A DNA stretch of 64,000 bases from Lachnospiraceae bacterium (GTDB lineage Bacteria; Bacillota; Clostridia; Lachnospirales; Lachnospiraceae), in assembly GCA_009911195.1 (NCBI GenBank), contig QXWV01000016.1:1-64000 (forward strand), read 5' to 3'. This document shows positions 53,001-63,301 of the stretch, piece after piece; the first letter of the stretch is position 1, and each line of letters begins with the position of its first letter. The position numbers and the translations under genes are program-made. Below the pieces are notes generated by a model. The model was not told the origin of the DNA, made no database searches, and saw nothing but the letters and a program-made list of their open reading frames with translations.

Positions 53001-53816
53001 TTACAATAGAAAATATGTGAGTACGATAATACCGAGCACAATTCTATACCATCCGAAAACCTTAAAATCATGTTTTTTGATATATCCCATTAAAAAACGA
53101 ATCACAACTACCGATACGGCAAAGGCCACCGCCATGCCAACCAAAAGGATGGACCATTCAGATGTGCTGAATGCCAGGCCGAATTTTACCAGTTTCAGCA
53201 AGCTGGCTCCAAACATAACCGGTATTGCCAGGAAAAAAGTAAACTCCGCCGCCGCAGTCCGGGAAATCCCCAGCAGCAATGCCCCTATAATAGTCGCCCC
53301 TGAACGGGAAGTGCCGGGGAAAATGGCCGCTATTAACTGCCATACCCCTATGATAAATGCCATCTTATATGTGATACCGGATAACTGGGTAATCCTCGGC
53401 GAAACCTTTTTATTCCTATTTTCCACAAAGAGGAACAGAAGGCCGAATACAATTAGGGCAATTGCCACGCACACATAATTATAAAATAGCCCGCTAAACA
53501 CATCATCAAAGGGCATCCCTATTACAATTGCCGGTATACAGGCCACGGCAATTTTGAACCAGAGGACAAAAATATCCTTTTTGATTATAGGTTTTCCTTT
53601 TAAATCAAAAGGAAAAATCTTGTTCCAAAACAAAACCACCACTGCCAGTATTGAGCCAAACTGTATCACCACAAGAAATGCTTCCATGAACTCCGGTGAA
53701 ACATTCAGCGATACAAACTCATCCAACAAAATCATATGGCCGGTACTGCTGATGGGCAGCCATTCCGTAATCCCCTGCACAATACCGAAAAGTACGGCTT
53801 TTAAAATTTCTATCAT
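53001..53816 (-). CDS. uppP: Undecaprenyl-diphosphatase
   Basis: 271-residue integral membrane enzyme recycling undecaprenyl pyrophosphate for wall synthesis; linked to bacitracin tolerance. Active-site motifs GITEWLPISSTGHMIL and PGTSRSGATI are intact. AGGAGATTCTT start site. Confidence 0.97.
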   Translation of the reverse strand: MIEILKAVLFGIVQGITEWLPISSTGHMILLDEFVSLNVSPEFMEAFLVVIQFGSILAVVVLFWNKIFPFDLKGKPIIKKDIFVLWFKIAVACIPAIVIGMPFDDVFSGLFYNYVCVAIALIVFGLLFLFVENRNKKVSPRITQLSGITYKMAFIIGVWQLIAAIFPGTSRSGATIIGALLLGISRTAAAEFTFFLAIPVMFGASLLKLVKFGLAFSTSEWSILLVGMAVAFAVSVVVIRFLMGYIKKHDFKVFGWYRIVLGIIVLTYFLL

Positions 53817-53866
53817 AAGAATCTCCTATTCTAATCCCGCAAACCCCCTACTAAATATATGCGTTG

Positions 53867-54715
53867 TCAACGGGATAAATACTCTAAAAGTTCCACATAG
53901 CACTCCTGTGCGTCTCTATAGCCTTCTTCGTATAAAGCGTCCAGCTTGCTTTTGTCTTTTTCTATCCTGCCTACCTGGCTTTTTTTCCTGGGTCGGATAA
54001 TAAAAGCCCTTCCTTCTTTTTCCTGTTCCTCCAGATAATCCAAAGTACTGTTATACTGCTTATCCCTTGCCTTCATTAATTCATATACCTTAGGATATCT
54101 GACATAACGCGCCTTAATCAATGCCATCTGTGATTCCGTCTTTCTGCGGAAACCTGTTTCCTTTGTTAAAATGACTACATTTTTTTCGTTCCCATCTGCT
54201 ATAGATTTTCGGATTGGGATAGAATCCGAAATGCCTCCATCCAAATAATATTCATCCCCAATTTTCACTTTCCGGGATACTAACGGCATGGAACTGGATG
54301 CGCGAATCGCCTGGATATCTTCATGCATATCCTTTAGTTGGATATATTCCGCTTCCCCAGTCCGTATATTTGTAGCCACCGCATAAGCTTTTCCCTCATA
54401 CTTCTCAAAAGTTTCAAAATCGTAGGGGTCGAGATAGTTAGGAATTAAATTATAGCACATATCCACCCCGAATATATCCCCTGTAGTAAGAAGGCTGAAA
54501 GCCCCACAATATTTTTTGCTGTCCAGATAGTTCACCGCTACCCGGTATGCCCTTTTCTTTTGCTTGGATAAAAAGCTGCACAAATGGCATGCCCCTGCCG
54601 AAACCCCATAGCAGGAGGAAAACTCTATTTCCTTATCCAGAAAAAATTCCAGAACGCCGGCCGTATAAATCCCTTTCATACCGCCGCCTTCCAATACAAG
54701 CCCTGCCTGATACAT
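53867..54715 (-). CDS. Patatin-like phospholipase
   Basis: 282 residues. Oxyanion loop EGGGMKGIYTAG, nucleophile in GVSAG, and DGG (YLDGGISDSIP) supplying the catalytic Asp. No signal peptide. Similar to the YjjU group of cytoplasmic patatins; lipid substrate unknown. AGGTGG start site. Confidence 0.93.
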   Translation of the reverse strand: MYQAGLVLEGGGMKGIYTAGVLEFFLDKEIEFSSCYGVSAGACHLCSFLSKQKKRAYRVAVNYLDSKKYCGAFSLLTTGDIFGVDMCYNLIPNYLDPYDFETFEKYEGKAYAVATNIRTGEAEYIQLKDMHEDIQAIRASSSMPLVSRKVKIGDEYYLDGGISDSIPIRKSIADGNEKNVVILTKETGFRRKTESQMALIKARYVRYPKVYELMKARDKQYNSTLDYLEEQEKEGRAFIIRPRKKSQVGRIEKDKSKLDALYEEGYRDAQECYVELLEYLSR

Positions 54716-54840
54716 ATTCTATTCCACCTCATTTCTGTACCGATTTTATTCTATTTTCCTATTGTACATCCGTACCTCCAAAAAAGCCGTTCTCTTCAGC
54801 TAAGCCACAGAAGCTGACGCCCCTGCTTTCCATCTGCCGC

Positions 54841-56034
54841 TTACTGCTTCCCATACTCCGTCTCCACAAATTTTCTTAGTGCCGGAAGCGACCTCTCCAC
54901 TTTCTCCGTAGCGATGCAGTATGCCATGCGGAAATAGCCCGGACAGCCAAAACTATCGCCTGGTACAAGAATCAAATCGTATTTTTTTGCTTTTTCGCAG
55001 AAAATCTTTGCATCCTCTTCCAATGCCTTAGGGAAAATGTAAAAAGTTCCGCCCGGCTTTACGCATGTGAAGCCCAGTTTTATCAGTTCCTCATATAAGA
55101 TGTTCATGTTTGTCTCATATACAGAAAGCTCGGAAGTATCGTCCACCGTCTCCGCCACCGCCAACTGGATAATGGAGGAGGGGCAGTTATGGCCAATCCC
55201 CCTGGAAATCTGCCCGCACATATTTACGATGGTTTCCGCGTCTTTACATGCAGGGTTTACTGCAATATACCCAATCCTTTCCCCTGGAATGGATAATGAT
55301 TTGGAATAGGAATAGCAGCTTATCGTATTGTCATACAGTTTCGATACATAAACCTCTTCCACCCCTTCAAACAGAATTTCCCTGTATGGTTCATCGGAAA
55401 TCAGGTATATATCATGCCCATATTCTTCCTCTTTCCGTTTCATGATATCCGCCAGCATCTCTAACGTTTCTCTTGTGTATACAATCCCTGATGGGTTATT
55501 GGGGGTGTTTATCAGCACTGCCATTACTTTATCCGTCAGCATTTCTTCAAAAACAGAAAAATTAATCTGGAATTTCCCTGTATCCGCCGGAACTACTTTC
55601 AGCTTTGCACCGCTTAAATTAATATAAGGATGGTATTCCGGGAAATGGGGCGCAAAGGTCAGCACTTCATCCCCGGGAACCGTCACCGCCCGTACCGCGT
55701 GGGCTATCGCCCCTGCGGCTCCTGATGTCATGAAAATATGCCGGAATGTATAGGACATTCCAAATCTTGCGTTCAAGGATGCCGCCACTTTTTCCTTTAC
55801 CGGCACAATGCCCAGGCTGGGGCTGTAGCCATGCACTTCCATCACATCCCCTTCTGTCAGCATCTTAATCATTGCTTTCTTAAAGCTTTCCGGCGCAGGT
55901 ACGGATGGATTCCCCAGGCTATAGTCAAATACGTTTTCATAGCCTATTTCTTTCCCTCTGGCTGTAGCATATTCTGAAAGTTCCCGGATTACCGATTTTC
56001 CATTCAGCATTTCTTTATATTGTTCTGCAATCAT
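54841..56034 (-). CDS. PLP-dependent aminotransferase, class I/II
   Basis: 397 residues, fold type I. PLP lysine in SYSKSLSIPGERIGY; NTPNNPSG and SDEPYREI provide cofactor contacts. The N-terminal FDYSLGNPSVPAPE segment and the central sequence are close to the aspartate/aromatic aminotransferases often annotated only as pyridoxal phosphate-dependent aminotransferase in Clostridia. Substrate not determinable. Confidence 0.93.
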   Translation of the reverse strand: MIAEQYKEMLNGKSVIRELSEYATARGKEIGYENVFDYSLGNPSVPAPESFKKAMIKMLTEGDVMEVHGYSPSLGIVPVKEKVAASLNARFGMSYTFRHIFMTSGAAGAIAHAVRAVTVPGDEVLTFAPHFPEYHPYINLSGAKLKVVPADTGKFQINFSVFEEMLTDKVMAVLINTPNNPSGIVYTRETLEMLADIMKRKEEEYGHDIYLISDEPYREILFEGVEEVYVSKLYDNTISCYSYSKSLSIPGERIGYIAVNPACKDAETIVNMCGQISRGIGHNCPSSIIQLAVAETVDDTSELSVYETNMNILYEELIKLGFTCVKPGGTFYIFPKALEEDAKIFCEKAKKYDLILVPGDSFGCPGYFRMAYCIATEKVERSLPALRKFVETEYGKQ

Positions 56035-56144
56035 CTTCTACTTTTCCCTCCATATGTACACAAACTTGGCCATCCATTATGCTGTATAAAAAAACCAACG
56101 GATATATTTTACCACAAACCATACCATAACTTCCAGAATAATAT

Positions 56145-56468
56145 TTTTCCCGTCACGGAAATCAGTTTTCATGGGCGGCGCAGCGGGCAGGGCATTTGGC
56201 CCAGGCAGTGTTCCGTTTTAAGGCCATTGATAAAAAGCAGCAATTTCACTTATGAAATGGTTCACATCCAGGGGAAAACCGCCATGGATGGCGGTTTTAG
56301 GAAGCATGGGCACGGATGCCCGTTGCTTCTGACCCGTCCGCATCCAACCCCTTTACCCATTTCATTAGTGAAATATGCTTTTTATCATAGCCGCAAAACG
56401 GAATCCTGCCTGAGCCAAATGCCCTGCCCGCTGCACCGCCTATGAAAATTGATTTCCGTGTTTTCCCG
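56145..56468. mobile_element. MITE-like long inverted-repeat element with 8-bp flanking repeat
   Basis: Arms of roughly 110 bases run inward from 56154 and from 56460 with high complementarity. The left arm starts CACGGAAATCAGTTTTCAT and the reverse complement of the right arm starts CACGGAAATCAATTTTCAT. TTTTCCCG occurs directly outside both ends (56145-56152 and 56461-56468), as a target-site duplication would. The centre has AAAACCGCC/GGCGGTTTT and GGGCA/TGCCC hairpins. No coding frame. Alternatively a large structured RNA or double terminator. Confidence 0.7.
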
Positions 56469-56491
56469 TATATCTAAAAAGGGAAACATTT

Positions 56492-58012
<1,521 letters not shown>

Positions 58013-58042
58013 TTATCCTGCGTATCACGCATTTTACGCCTA

Positions 58043-58423
58043 CTATCTTCTCTCCACACTTTTCGTTGCCACAATATCCACTCCTGTTCCTGCCACATTG
58101 GACAGGATGACCTCTCCGATGTGAATCGGCGCTTCCACTTCTATCCCTTTCAAGGCTTCTATACAGTCCTTCATTTTTCCTTTCGGCACATCTTCCTTTG
58201 TTTTTACCGATACCATAAAATGGCTGCCATTTTTCACCCGCACTGTGGATGTCACAATCCTTGTCGGGTTAGAAAGCTCCTTCCTGCCATATTCTTCTCC
58301 CCTTTTACATGTATTCCCTTCCACATCCAAAGTGCCGTCAGAGCGCTCCGTCACCGTCAAAAGACAGCCAATCGGGCAGCGGATACAAGTCAGTTCCGTT
58401 TTATTTTCTTTCTTCTCACTCAT
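58043..58423 (-). CDS. DUF1667 (CxxC-containing) protein
   Basis: 126 residues. ELTCIRCPIGCLLTV and a later EGNTCKRGEEY give four cysteines able to hold metal or a cluster. DUF1667 genes sit with GlpA/GlpB-like genes in many Firmicutes and may replace the electron-accepting role of GlpC. ATG 58423 follows GTGAGG. Confidence 0.9.
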   Translation of the reverse strand: MSEKKENKTELTCIRCPIGCLLTVTERSDGTLDVEGNTCKRGEEYGRKELSNPTRIVTSTVRVKNGSHFMVSVKTKEDVPKGKMKDCIEALKGIEVEAPIHIGEVILSNVAGTGVDIVATKSVERR

Positions 58424-58475
58424 AAAAATCCTCACTTCTGCGCTGTTTTTGTATTTTAACATTGTGAAACTTTAC

Positions 58476-59831
58476 TCATAAGCGGCTTTCTTCCACTACT
58501 ACTGTAATTTCACCAAGCCCCGGAAATTCCTCCAGCTTGCTCTTTTTCAGCTTAATCTGTTCCATTTCACCAGGCGCCATAACTCTTTTATTTATTTTCA
58601 TCACAACGGTGTCATCAAACTGTACCGTCAGCACCGCATTTTTATAAACATTCCCTACCCTGAAACGGATAATTTGCTCTTCCTGCATACAGGATGGGCG
58701 TACCAGGGAAGGCACTGTGTAACGGACTCCTCCGGCACATTTTACCGGAATAGCCATTCCGCCCTCTTCCTTTCCTTTTCCAGCCTCTTTTCCGGCTTCT
58801 TTCGCTTCCTTCGCCGCTTTGCCTCCCTCCCCTTTTTCCATCCTCCGTACATAATCGGCGGCATGGCAGCCCGCATTTTCCGCCTCTTCCGACACATAAT
58901 CCACCAAATCATGTACGTGGAGCACATTACCACATGCAAATACACCCGGGATATTGGTTTCCAGGCTTTCATTTACCACAGGACCCGAAGTCACCGGATT
59001 CAGCGTTACCCCCATACCGGTAGACAGTTCATTCTCCGGTATAAGGCCACAAGATAGAAGAAGGGTATCGCAGCTAATATACTCCTCCGTTCCGGGGATA
59101 GGTTTCCGGTTTTCGTCCACTTGGGCCACCGTTACCCCCTTCACCCGCTCTTTTCCGTCAATATCAATTACCGTATGGCTTAATTTTAAAGGAATCCCGA
59201 AGTCATCCAGGCATTGTACAATATTCCTCTTTAATCCGCCGGAATACGGCATCAGTTCTGCTACCAGCTTTACCTTCGCCCCTTCCAGCGTCATACGCCT
59301 GGCCATAATCAGCCCTATATCTCCAGAGCCCAGGATTACCACTTCCTTCCCCGGCATCCTGCCCTCAATATTCACATAATGCTGGGCAGTCCCTGCAGAA
59401 TATATCCCGGCCGGCCGGTAACCGGGGATATTCAGCGCTCCCCTGGGGCGCTCCCTGCAGCCCATGGCCAGTATAACGGCTTCTGTCTCTATTTCAAACA
59501 GGCCATCCTTCCTGTTCATGGCCACTACCCGCTTCTTTCCATCCGCATCCGCCTGAATATCCACCACAATCGTTTGCAGTAGACAGGAAATTCCTATCTC
59601 CTTTACCTGGCTGATATATCTCGCCGCATATTCCGGCCCTGTCAGTTCTTCCTTAAAAGTATGCAAGCCAAACCCATTATGAATACACTGGTTCAAAATA
59701 CCCCCCAGTTCTTTGTCCCTCTCGATAATCCAAATCTTTTCCGCATCTATTCCCCTTTTATAAGCCGCTGCCGCTGCTGCCAGCCCGGCCGGCCCGCCGC
59801 CTACAATTACAATTTCTGCTTTTCTGTCCAT
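58476..59831 (-). CDS. FAD-dependent oxidoreductase, GlpB-like second subunit
   Basis: 451 residues. FAD motif IVIVGGGPAGLAAAAAA, NAD-type motif VVILGSGDIGLIMARR and a C-terminal FAD-proximal CGN motif (GVFACGNVLHVHD). Probably passes electrons from the GlpA-type subunit, gene upstream. A short insert rich in Lys, Glu and Ala (KEAKEAGKEAGKGKEEGG) near 350-370 looks like an expanded linker. ATG 59831 follows GAGAGG. Confidence 0.88.
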   Translation of the reverse strand: MDRKAEIVIVGGGPAGLAAAAAAYKRGIDAEKIWIIERDKELGGILNQCIHNGFGLHTFKEELTGPEYAARYISQVKEIGISCLLQTIVVDIQADADGKKRVVAMNRKDGLFEIETEAVILAMGCRERPRGALNIPGYRPAGIYSAGTAQHYVNIEGRMPGKEVVILGSGDIGLIMARRMTLEGAKVKLVAELMPYSGGLKRNIVQCLDDFGIPLKLSHTVIDIDGKERVKGVTVAQVDENRKPIPGTEEYISCDTLLLSCGLIPENELSTGMGVTLNPVTSGPVVNESLETNIPGVFACGNVLHVHDLVDYVSEEAENAGCHAADYVRRMEKGEGGKAAKEAKEAGKEAGKGKEEGGMAIPVKCAGGVRYTVPSLVRPSCMQEEQIIRFRVGNVYKNAVLTVQFDDTVVMKINKRVMAPGEMEQIKLKKSKLEEFPGLGEITVVVEESRL

Positions 59832-59905
59832 TATGCCTCTCATCCTGCCGCTTTTGCGGCCCTTTCTTCCATATATAAAACTGCTTCATAAGATGCCTGC
59901 ATTTA

Positions 59906-61345
59906 TTATTCGTCCGATTCTTTGTTCCTTCCCGTCAGGAAAACCGATTTTCCTCCCGCTTTAGTAATGTCTCCGATATCTTTCCCGAGCTCCCTCGCCA
60001 ATATCTCCACTGCCTTTGTAGAACAGAACCCTGACTGGCATCTTCCCATTCCTGCCCTAGTACGACGTTTTACCCCATCCAATGAAGTAGCGCCCAGAGG
60101 TCTATGAATCGCATCCATGATTTCCCCCTCCGTTACCAGTTCACATCGGCAAATCACATTGGCATATGCCGGGTTTTGGCTGATAAGTTCCTGCCGTTTT
60201 TCTTTATCCGCCTCTGCCATCGACGGGATTCCATTTCTCTTTTCTATAAAATCTTCCTTCTTCTCCGCCGGTATGATTTTCTGAATCAATTCCGCCACAT
60301 ATTCTCCAATCGCAGGTGCACTAGTTAAACCCGGGGATTCTATCCCTGCCACATCGATAAACCCTTTGGCGTCTTCCGATTCCCCTATGACGAAATCCCC
60401 TCCGTCCTCATGGGCCCGCAGCCCTGCAAAAGAAGTAATCACTTTCCCTGCCGGCACTTTTTGTATGCTCAGCCCGCTCCTTTCCAGCACATCCCCCAGC
60501 CCTTGTCCGGTGGTGTTTACCCCCTCTTTTTCCTCAATATCCACTGCGGTAGGCCCCAGCATGAGATTTCCGTGAACCGTAGGTGTTACCAGCACCCCCT
60601 TGCCGTATTCCGTAGGCAGTTGGAAAATGGTATGGGAGACGTAATTCCCTACTGTTTTATCACACAAGCAGTATTCTCCCTTTCTGGGCACAATATGAAG
60701 CTTCCTTCCGCTGACCATATTATGGAAAGTATCTGCATAAACACCGGCTGCGTTTACTACTGTCCGGCTGGAAAATACTCCTTTGGATGTTTCTATCCTA
60801 TAGCCTTCTTCCAGCTTCTTAATTTCTTTTACTTCCGTATCCAAATGGAACTCCACGCCATTGACGGAAGCATTTTCCGCTAAAGCAATGGTCAGCCCAA
60901 AGGGGCACACAATTCCGCCGGTGGGGGCATATAAGGCGGCAACCGCCTGGCCGGAAAGGTTCGGTTCCAATTCCCTCAATTCCTCCTTTTCCACAATCCT
61001 AAGGCCCTCTACCCCATTCTTCGTTCCCTTTTCCAGCAATTCTTCCAGTTTATCCCTGTCCTTTTCCGAAAAGCATAGCACTAAAGAACCGTTTTGCCTG
61101 AAAGGGAAATCCAACTGCCTAGAAAGAGACTCCATCAACCGGTTACCCCGCAGATTCATCGCCGCTTTCATTGTTCCCGGCTTTGCATCATAGCCTGCAT
61201 GGACAATGCCGCTGTTTGCTTTGGAAGTTCCTTCACAAATATCGGAAGCCCTTTCCAACACTGCCACTTTCCTGTTATAAGCGGACAGTTCACGGGCTAC
61301 CGAGCAGCCGCTAACGCCTGCCCCAATAATAATTACATCGTACAT
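59906..61345 (-). CDS. glpA: Glycerol-3-phosphate dehydrogenase, GlpA-type, with BFD-like domain
   Basis: 479 residues. FAD fold at the start (DVIIIGAGVSGCSVARELS), the DAO-type core with GTSKANSGIVHAGYD, and a C-terminal BFD-like [2Fe-2S] region (VICRCELVTEGEI, GRCQSGFC). Oxidises glycerol 3-phosphate to dihydroxyacetone phosphate. ATG 61345 lies 5 bases after GAAGGG; the GTG at 61351 is too close. First gene of the glpA-glpB-DUF1667-glpK operon. Confidence 0.9.
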   Translation of the reverse strand: MYDVIIIGAGVSGCSVARELSAYNRKVAVLERASDICEGTSKANSGIVHAGYDAKPGTMKAAMNLRGNRLMESLSRQLDFPFRQNGSLVLCFSEKDRDKLEELLEKGTKNGVEGLRIVEKEELRELEPNLSGQAVAALYAPTGGIVCPFGLTIALAENASVNGVEFHLDTEVKEIKKLEEGYRIETSKGVFSSRTVVNAAGVYADTFHNMVSGRKLHIVPRKGEYCLCDKTVGNYVSHTIFQLPTEYGKGVLVTPTVHGNLMLGPTAVDIEEKEGVNTTGQGLGDVLERSGLSIQKVPAGKVITSFAGLRAHEDGGDFVIGESEDAKGFIDVAGIESPGLTSAPAIGEYVAELIQKIIPAEKKEDFIEKRNGIPSMAEADKEKRQELISQNPAYANVICRCELVTEGEIMDAIHRPLGATSLDGVKRRTRAGMGRCQSGFCSTKAVEILARELGKDIGDITKAGGKSVFLTGRNKESDE

Positions 61346-61472
61346 CTTCACCCTTCTTTCTCCATTTTATTATTTTTAATATTATACTGAATTTTTTCGA
61401 TAACTACAATAAGTATCTCATGAAAATCCCAATTATACTTGAACCCCATCCTAAAATATCCGGATAAAATTT

Positions 61473-61512
61473 CAGGGCCGGGAATCCTCTCCAAAGGGAA
61501 TTCCCGACCCTG
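61473..61512. terminator. Terminator-like hairpin after the second sulfatase
   Basis: CAGGGCCGGGAA (61473-61484) pairs with TTCCCGACCCTG (61501-61512) with one mismatch. It lies past the sulfatase stop and before the glpA leader. The T-run on the minus strand is broken. Confidence 0.6.
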
Positions 61513-61548
61513 TTTTCCGTTATCTGTCTTCTGGTATCTCTTTTCCTT

Positions 61549-63075
61549 TTACCACTTATCCGTTGCCACCGGCAGCGGGTCAACCGTATCCGCCATCCTG
61601 TCGGTGAGCAGCTCCAGCATCCTGATTTTCACTTCCCTATAATCCGGCTCATCCCATAAGTTACGGAATTCATCCGGGTCTTCTTTCAAATCATAAAGCT
61701 CCCCTTCCTTGGAAGTGTGGAATCTGGAAAGCTTATACCGCCCGTCATATACCATAGTGCCATAGGCTTCCGGCTGGGTATGCCAGGGCATGGCTTCATA
61801 GTATTCGCAATAAATGCTATCCCTATGTTTTTCCGGCTTCTTATCCCCTGTGAGCACATCCGCCAGGGAACGCCCCTGTACGCCCGGTTCAATCTCCCCA
61901 ATACATATTTCCTCAATGGTGGGGACTAAGTCTGTCAGTTCCGCAAGGGTATTTAAGCGTACCCCTTCCATAAAATGGTTTTTCCACGAAATAATCAGGG
62001 GCACATGGGACATTCCTTCGTAAAAATACGGGCCTTTCAGATATATGCCATGGTCTCCCAGCATTTCCCCATGGTCCGATGTAAAAATAACAATCGTATT
62101 GTCGATTTCCCCCGTTTCCTCCAGCGTTTCCATTAAACGTCCAAATTGTATATCTATCATTTCCACCATGGCATAATAGGCCGCTTTTATCATACGGTGC
62201 TCTTCCTCGTTCATTTCTTCAAAGCAGAAATGATGAGGGGTGGAAGTATTGTTATATGCGTTGGCATGGTCCTGTTTTTGGAAAATCGTCTTTTTCTCCC
62301 ATTCCCCTTCCACATATTTGGGCAAAGGAAGCTTATCCGCACGGGCCAGATATTTATCCAGCAGGCGCTTAGGCGGGTCAAAAGCGTGATGCGGGTCAAA
62401 AATATTAATATTATAAAACCAGGGCGGACAGTTGAATTCAGGCATCTGACGCTTTTCTTCCGCAAAGTAGCGGATGGAGTCAATCGCCTGGTCGATGCAC
62501 CATTTCGTAAAATGGTCATCCTCGTCCATTCCGATTTTCACATACCCCATTTTATCGAAGTCCGGGTATTGATATTTCTTCCCCCTCTTAAACAGCCAGT
62601 GGCTGTATTCATTGCCGCTCCAATAAGTCCCCCCCGATTCCGGAAGCCCCGCATTGCCGATTCCGGACGGGTTATGTGCCCAATGGAATTCCGTAAACCC
62701 GTCATCAATCCGTTTTTCCTGAATAGGGCAGGCCGTAGGTCCACAAGGCGCCAAATGCAGTTTCCCCACCAAAGAACAATAATATCCATGGTCCGCCAGT
62801 ACACGGGAAACCAATCTTTCATACCCCGGCATAGACTGCCCATTCGCGCGGCACCTCGTAGTCCGGGGATACCGCCCTGTCAAAAAGGATGCCCTACTGG
62901 GCGTACATACAGGAGACTGGCAATAGCCATTCTCAAACAAAACCCCTCCCGCTGCAAATTTATCCAAATTTGGCGTATCCACATCCGGATTCCCATAACA
63001 CCCCAAAGCATCAAACCGCTGCTGGTCAGTAACCACCAACAAAACATTTGGCCTTGTATTACTATATTTGTTCAT
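61549..63075 (-). CDS. Sulfatase (formylglycine-dependent)
   Basis: 508 residues. CTPSR signature at Cys57-Arg61; metal site residues in LLVVTDQQRFDALGCYG and FTSDHGEMLGDHGIY. Longer and clearly different from the other sulfatase at 2302-3669. No signal peptide. ATG 63075 follows GAGGGAAAA. It is followed upstream by an ABC ATPase of the nitrate/sulfonate/taurine class, so it may belong to a sulfur- or sulfate-ester-scavenging operon. Confidence 0.93.
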   Translation of the reverse strand: MNKYSNTRPNVLLVVTDQQRFDALGCYGNPDVDTPNLDKFAAGGVLFENGYCQSPVCTPSRASFLTGRYPRTTRCRANGQSMPGYERLVSRVLADHGYYCSLVGKLHLAPCGPTACPIQEKRIDDGFTEFHWAHNPSGIGNAGLPESGGTYWSGNEYSHWLFKRGKKYQYPDFDKMGYVKIGMDEDDHFTKWCIDQAIDSIRYFAEEKRQMPEFNCPPWFYNINIFDPHHAFDPPKRLLDKYLARADKLPLPKYVEGEWEKKTIFQKQDHANAYNNTSTPHHFCFEEMNEEEHRMIKAAYYAMVEMIDIQFGRLMETLEETGEIDNTIVIFTSDHGEMLGDHGIYLKGPYFYEGMSHVPLIISWKNHFMEGVRLNTLAELTDLVPTIEEICIGEIEPGVQGRSLADVLTGDKKPEKHRDSIYCEYYEAMPWHTQPEAYGTMVYDGRYKLSRFHTSKEGELYDLKEDPDEFRNLWDEPDYREVKIRMLELLTDRMADTVDPLPVATDKW

Positions 63076-63301
63076 TTTTCCCTCATTTCTGCACGGCTTT
63101 TCTTCCCCGGCACCGCTCATCATTTTGCATTGCCGGCCTTTTTACATCATGGAGTCTACAGATACCGCGCCACCCCCAACTCCAAACCATAACTTCCCAG
63201 TTTCCACAAACTCCTGAAATCTATCTCCCTAATTCCCACAAATTCCCGAGTCCTATTCCTCCAGCACCCACCAATCCCCCCGAAAAAGTGATTATATTTC
63301 T

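Noticed and set aside
62146-63192. 348-codon open frame antisense to the second sulfatase
   Set aside because: Shadow of the sulfatase; composition is that of reverse-read codons.
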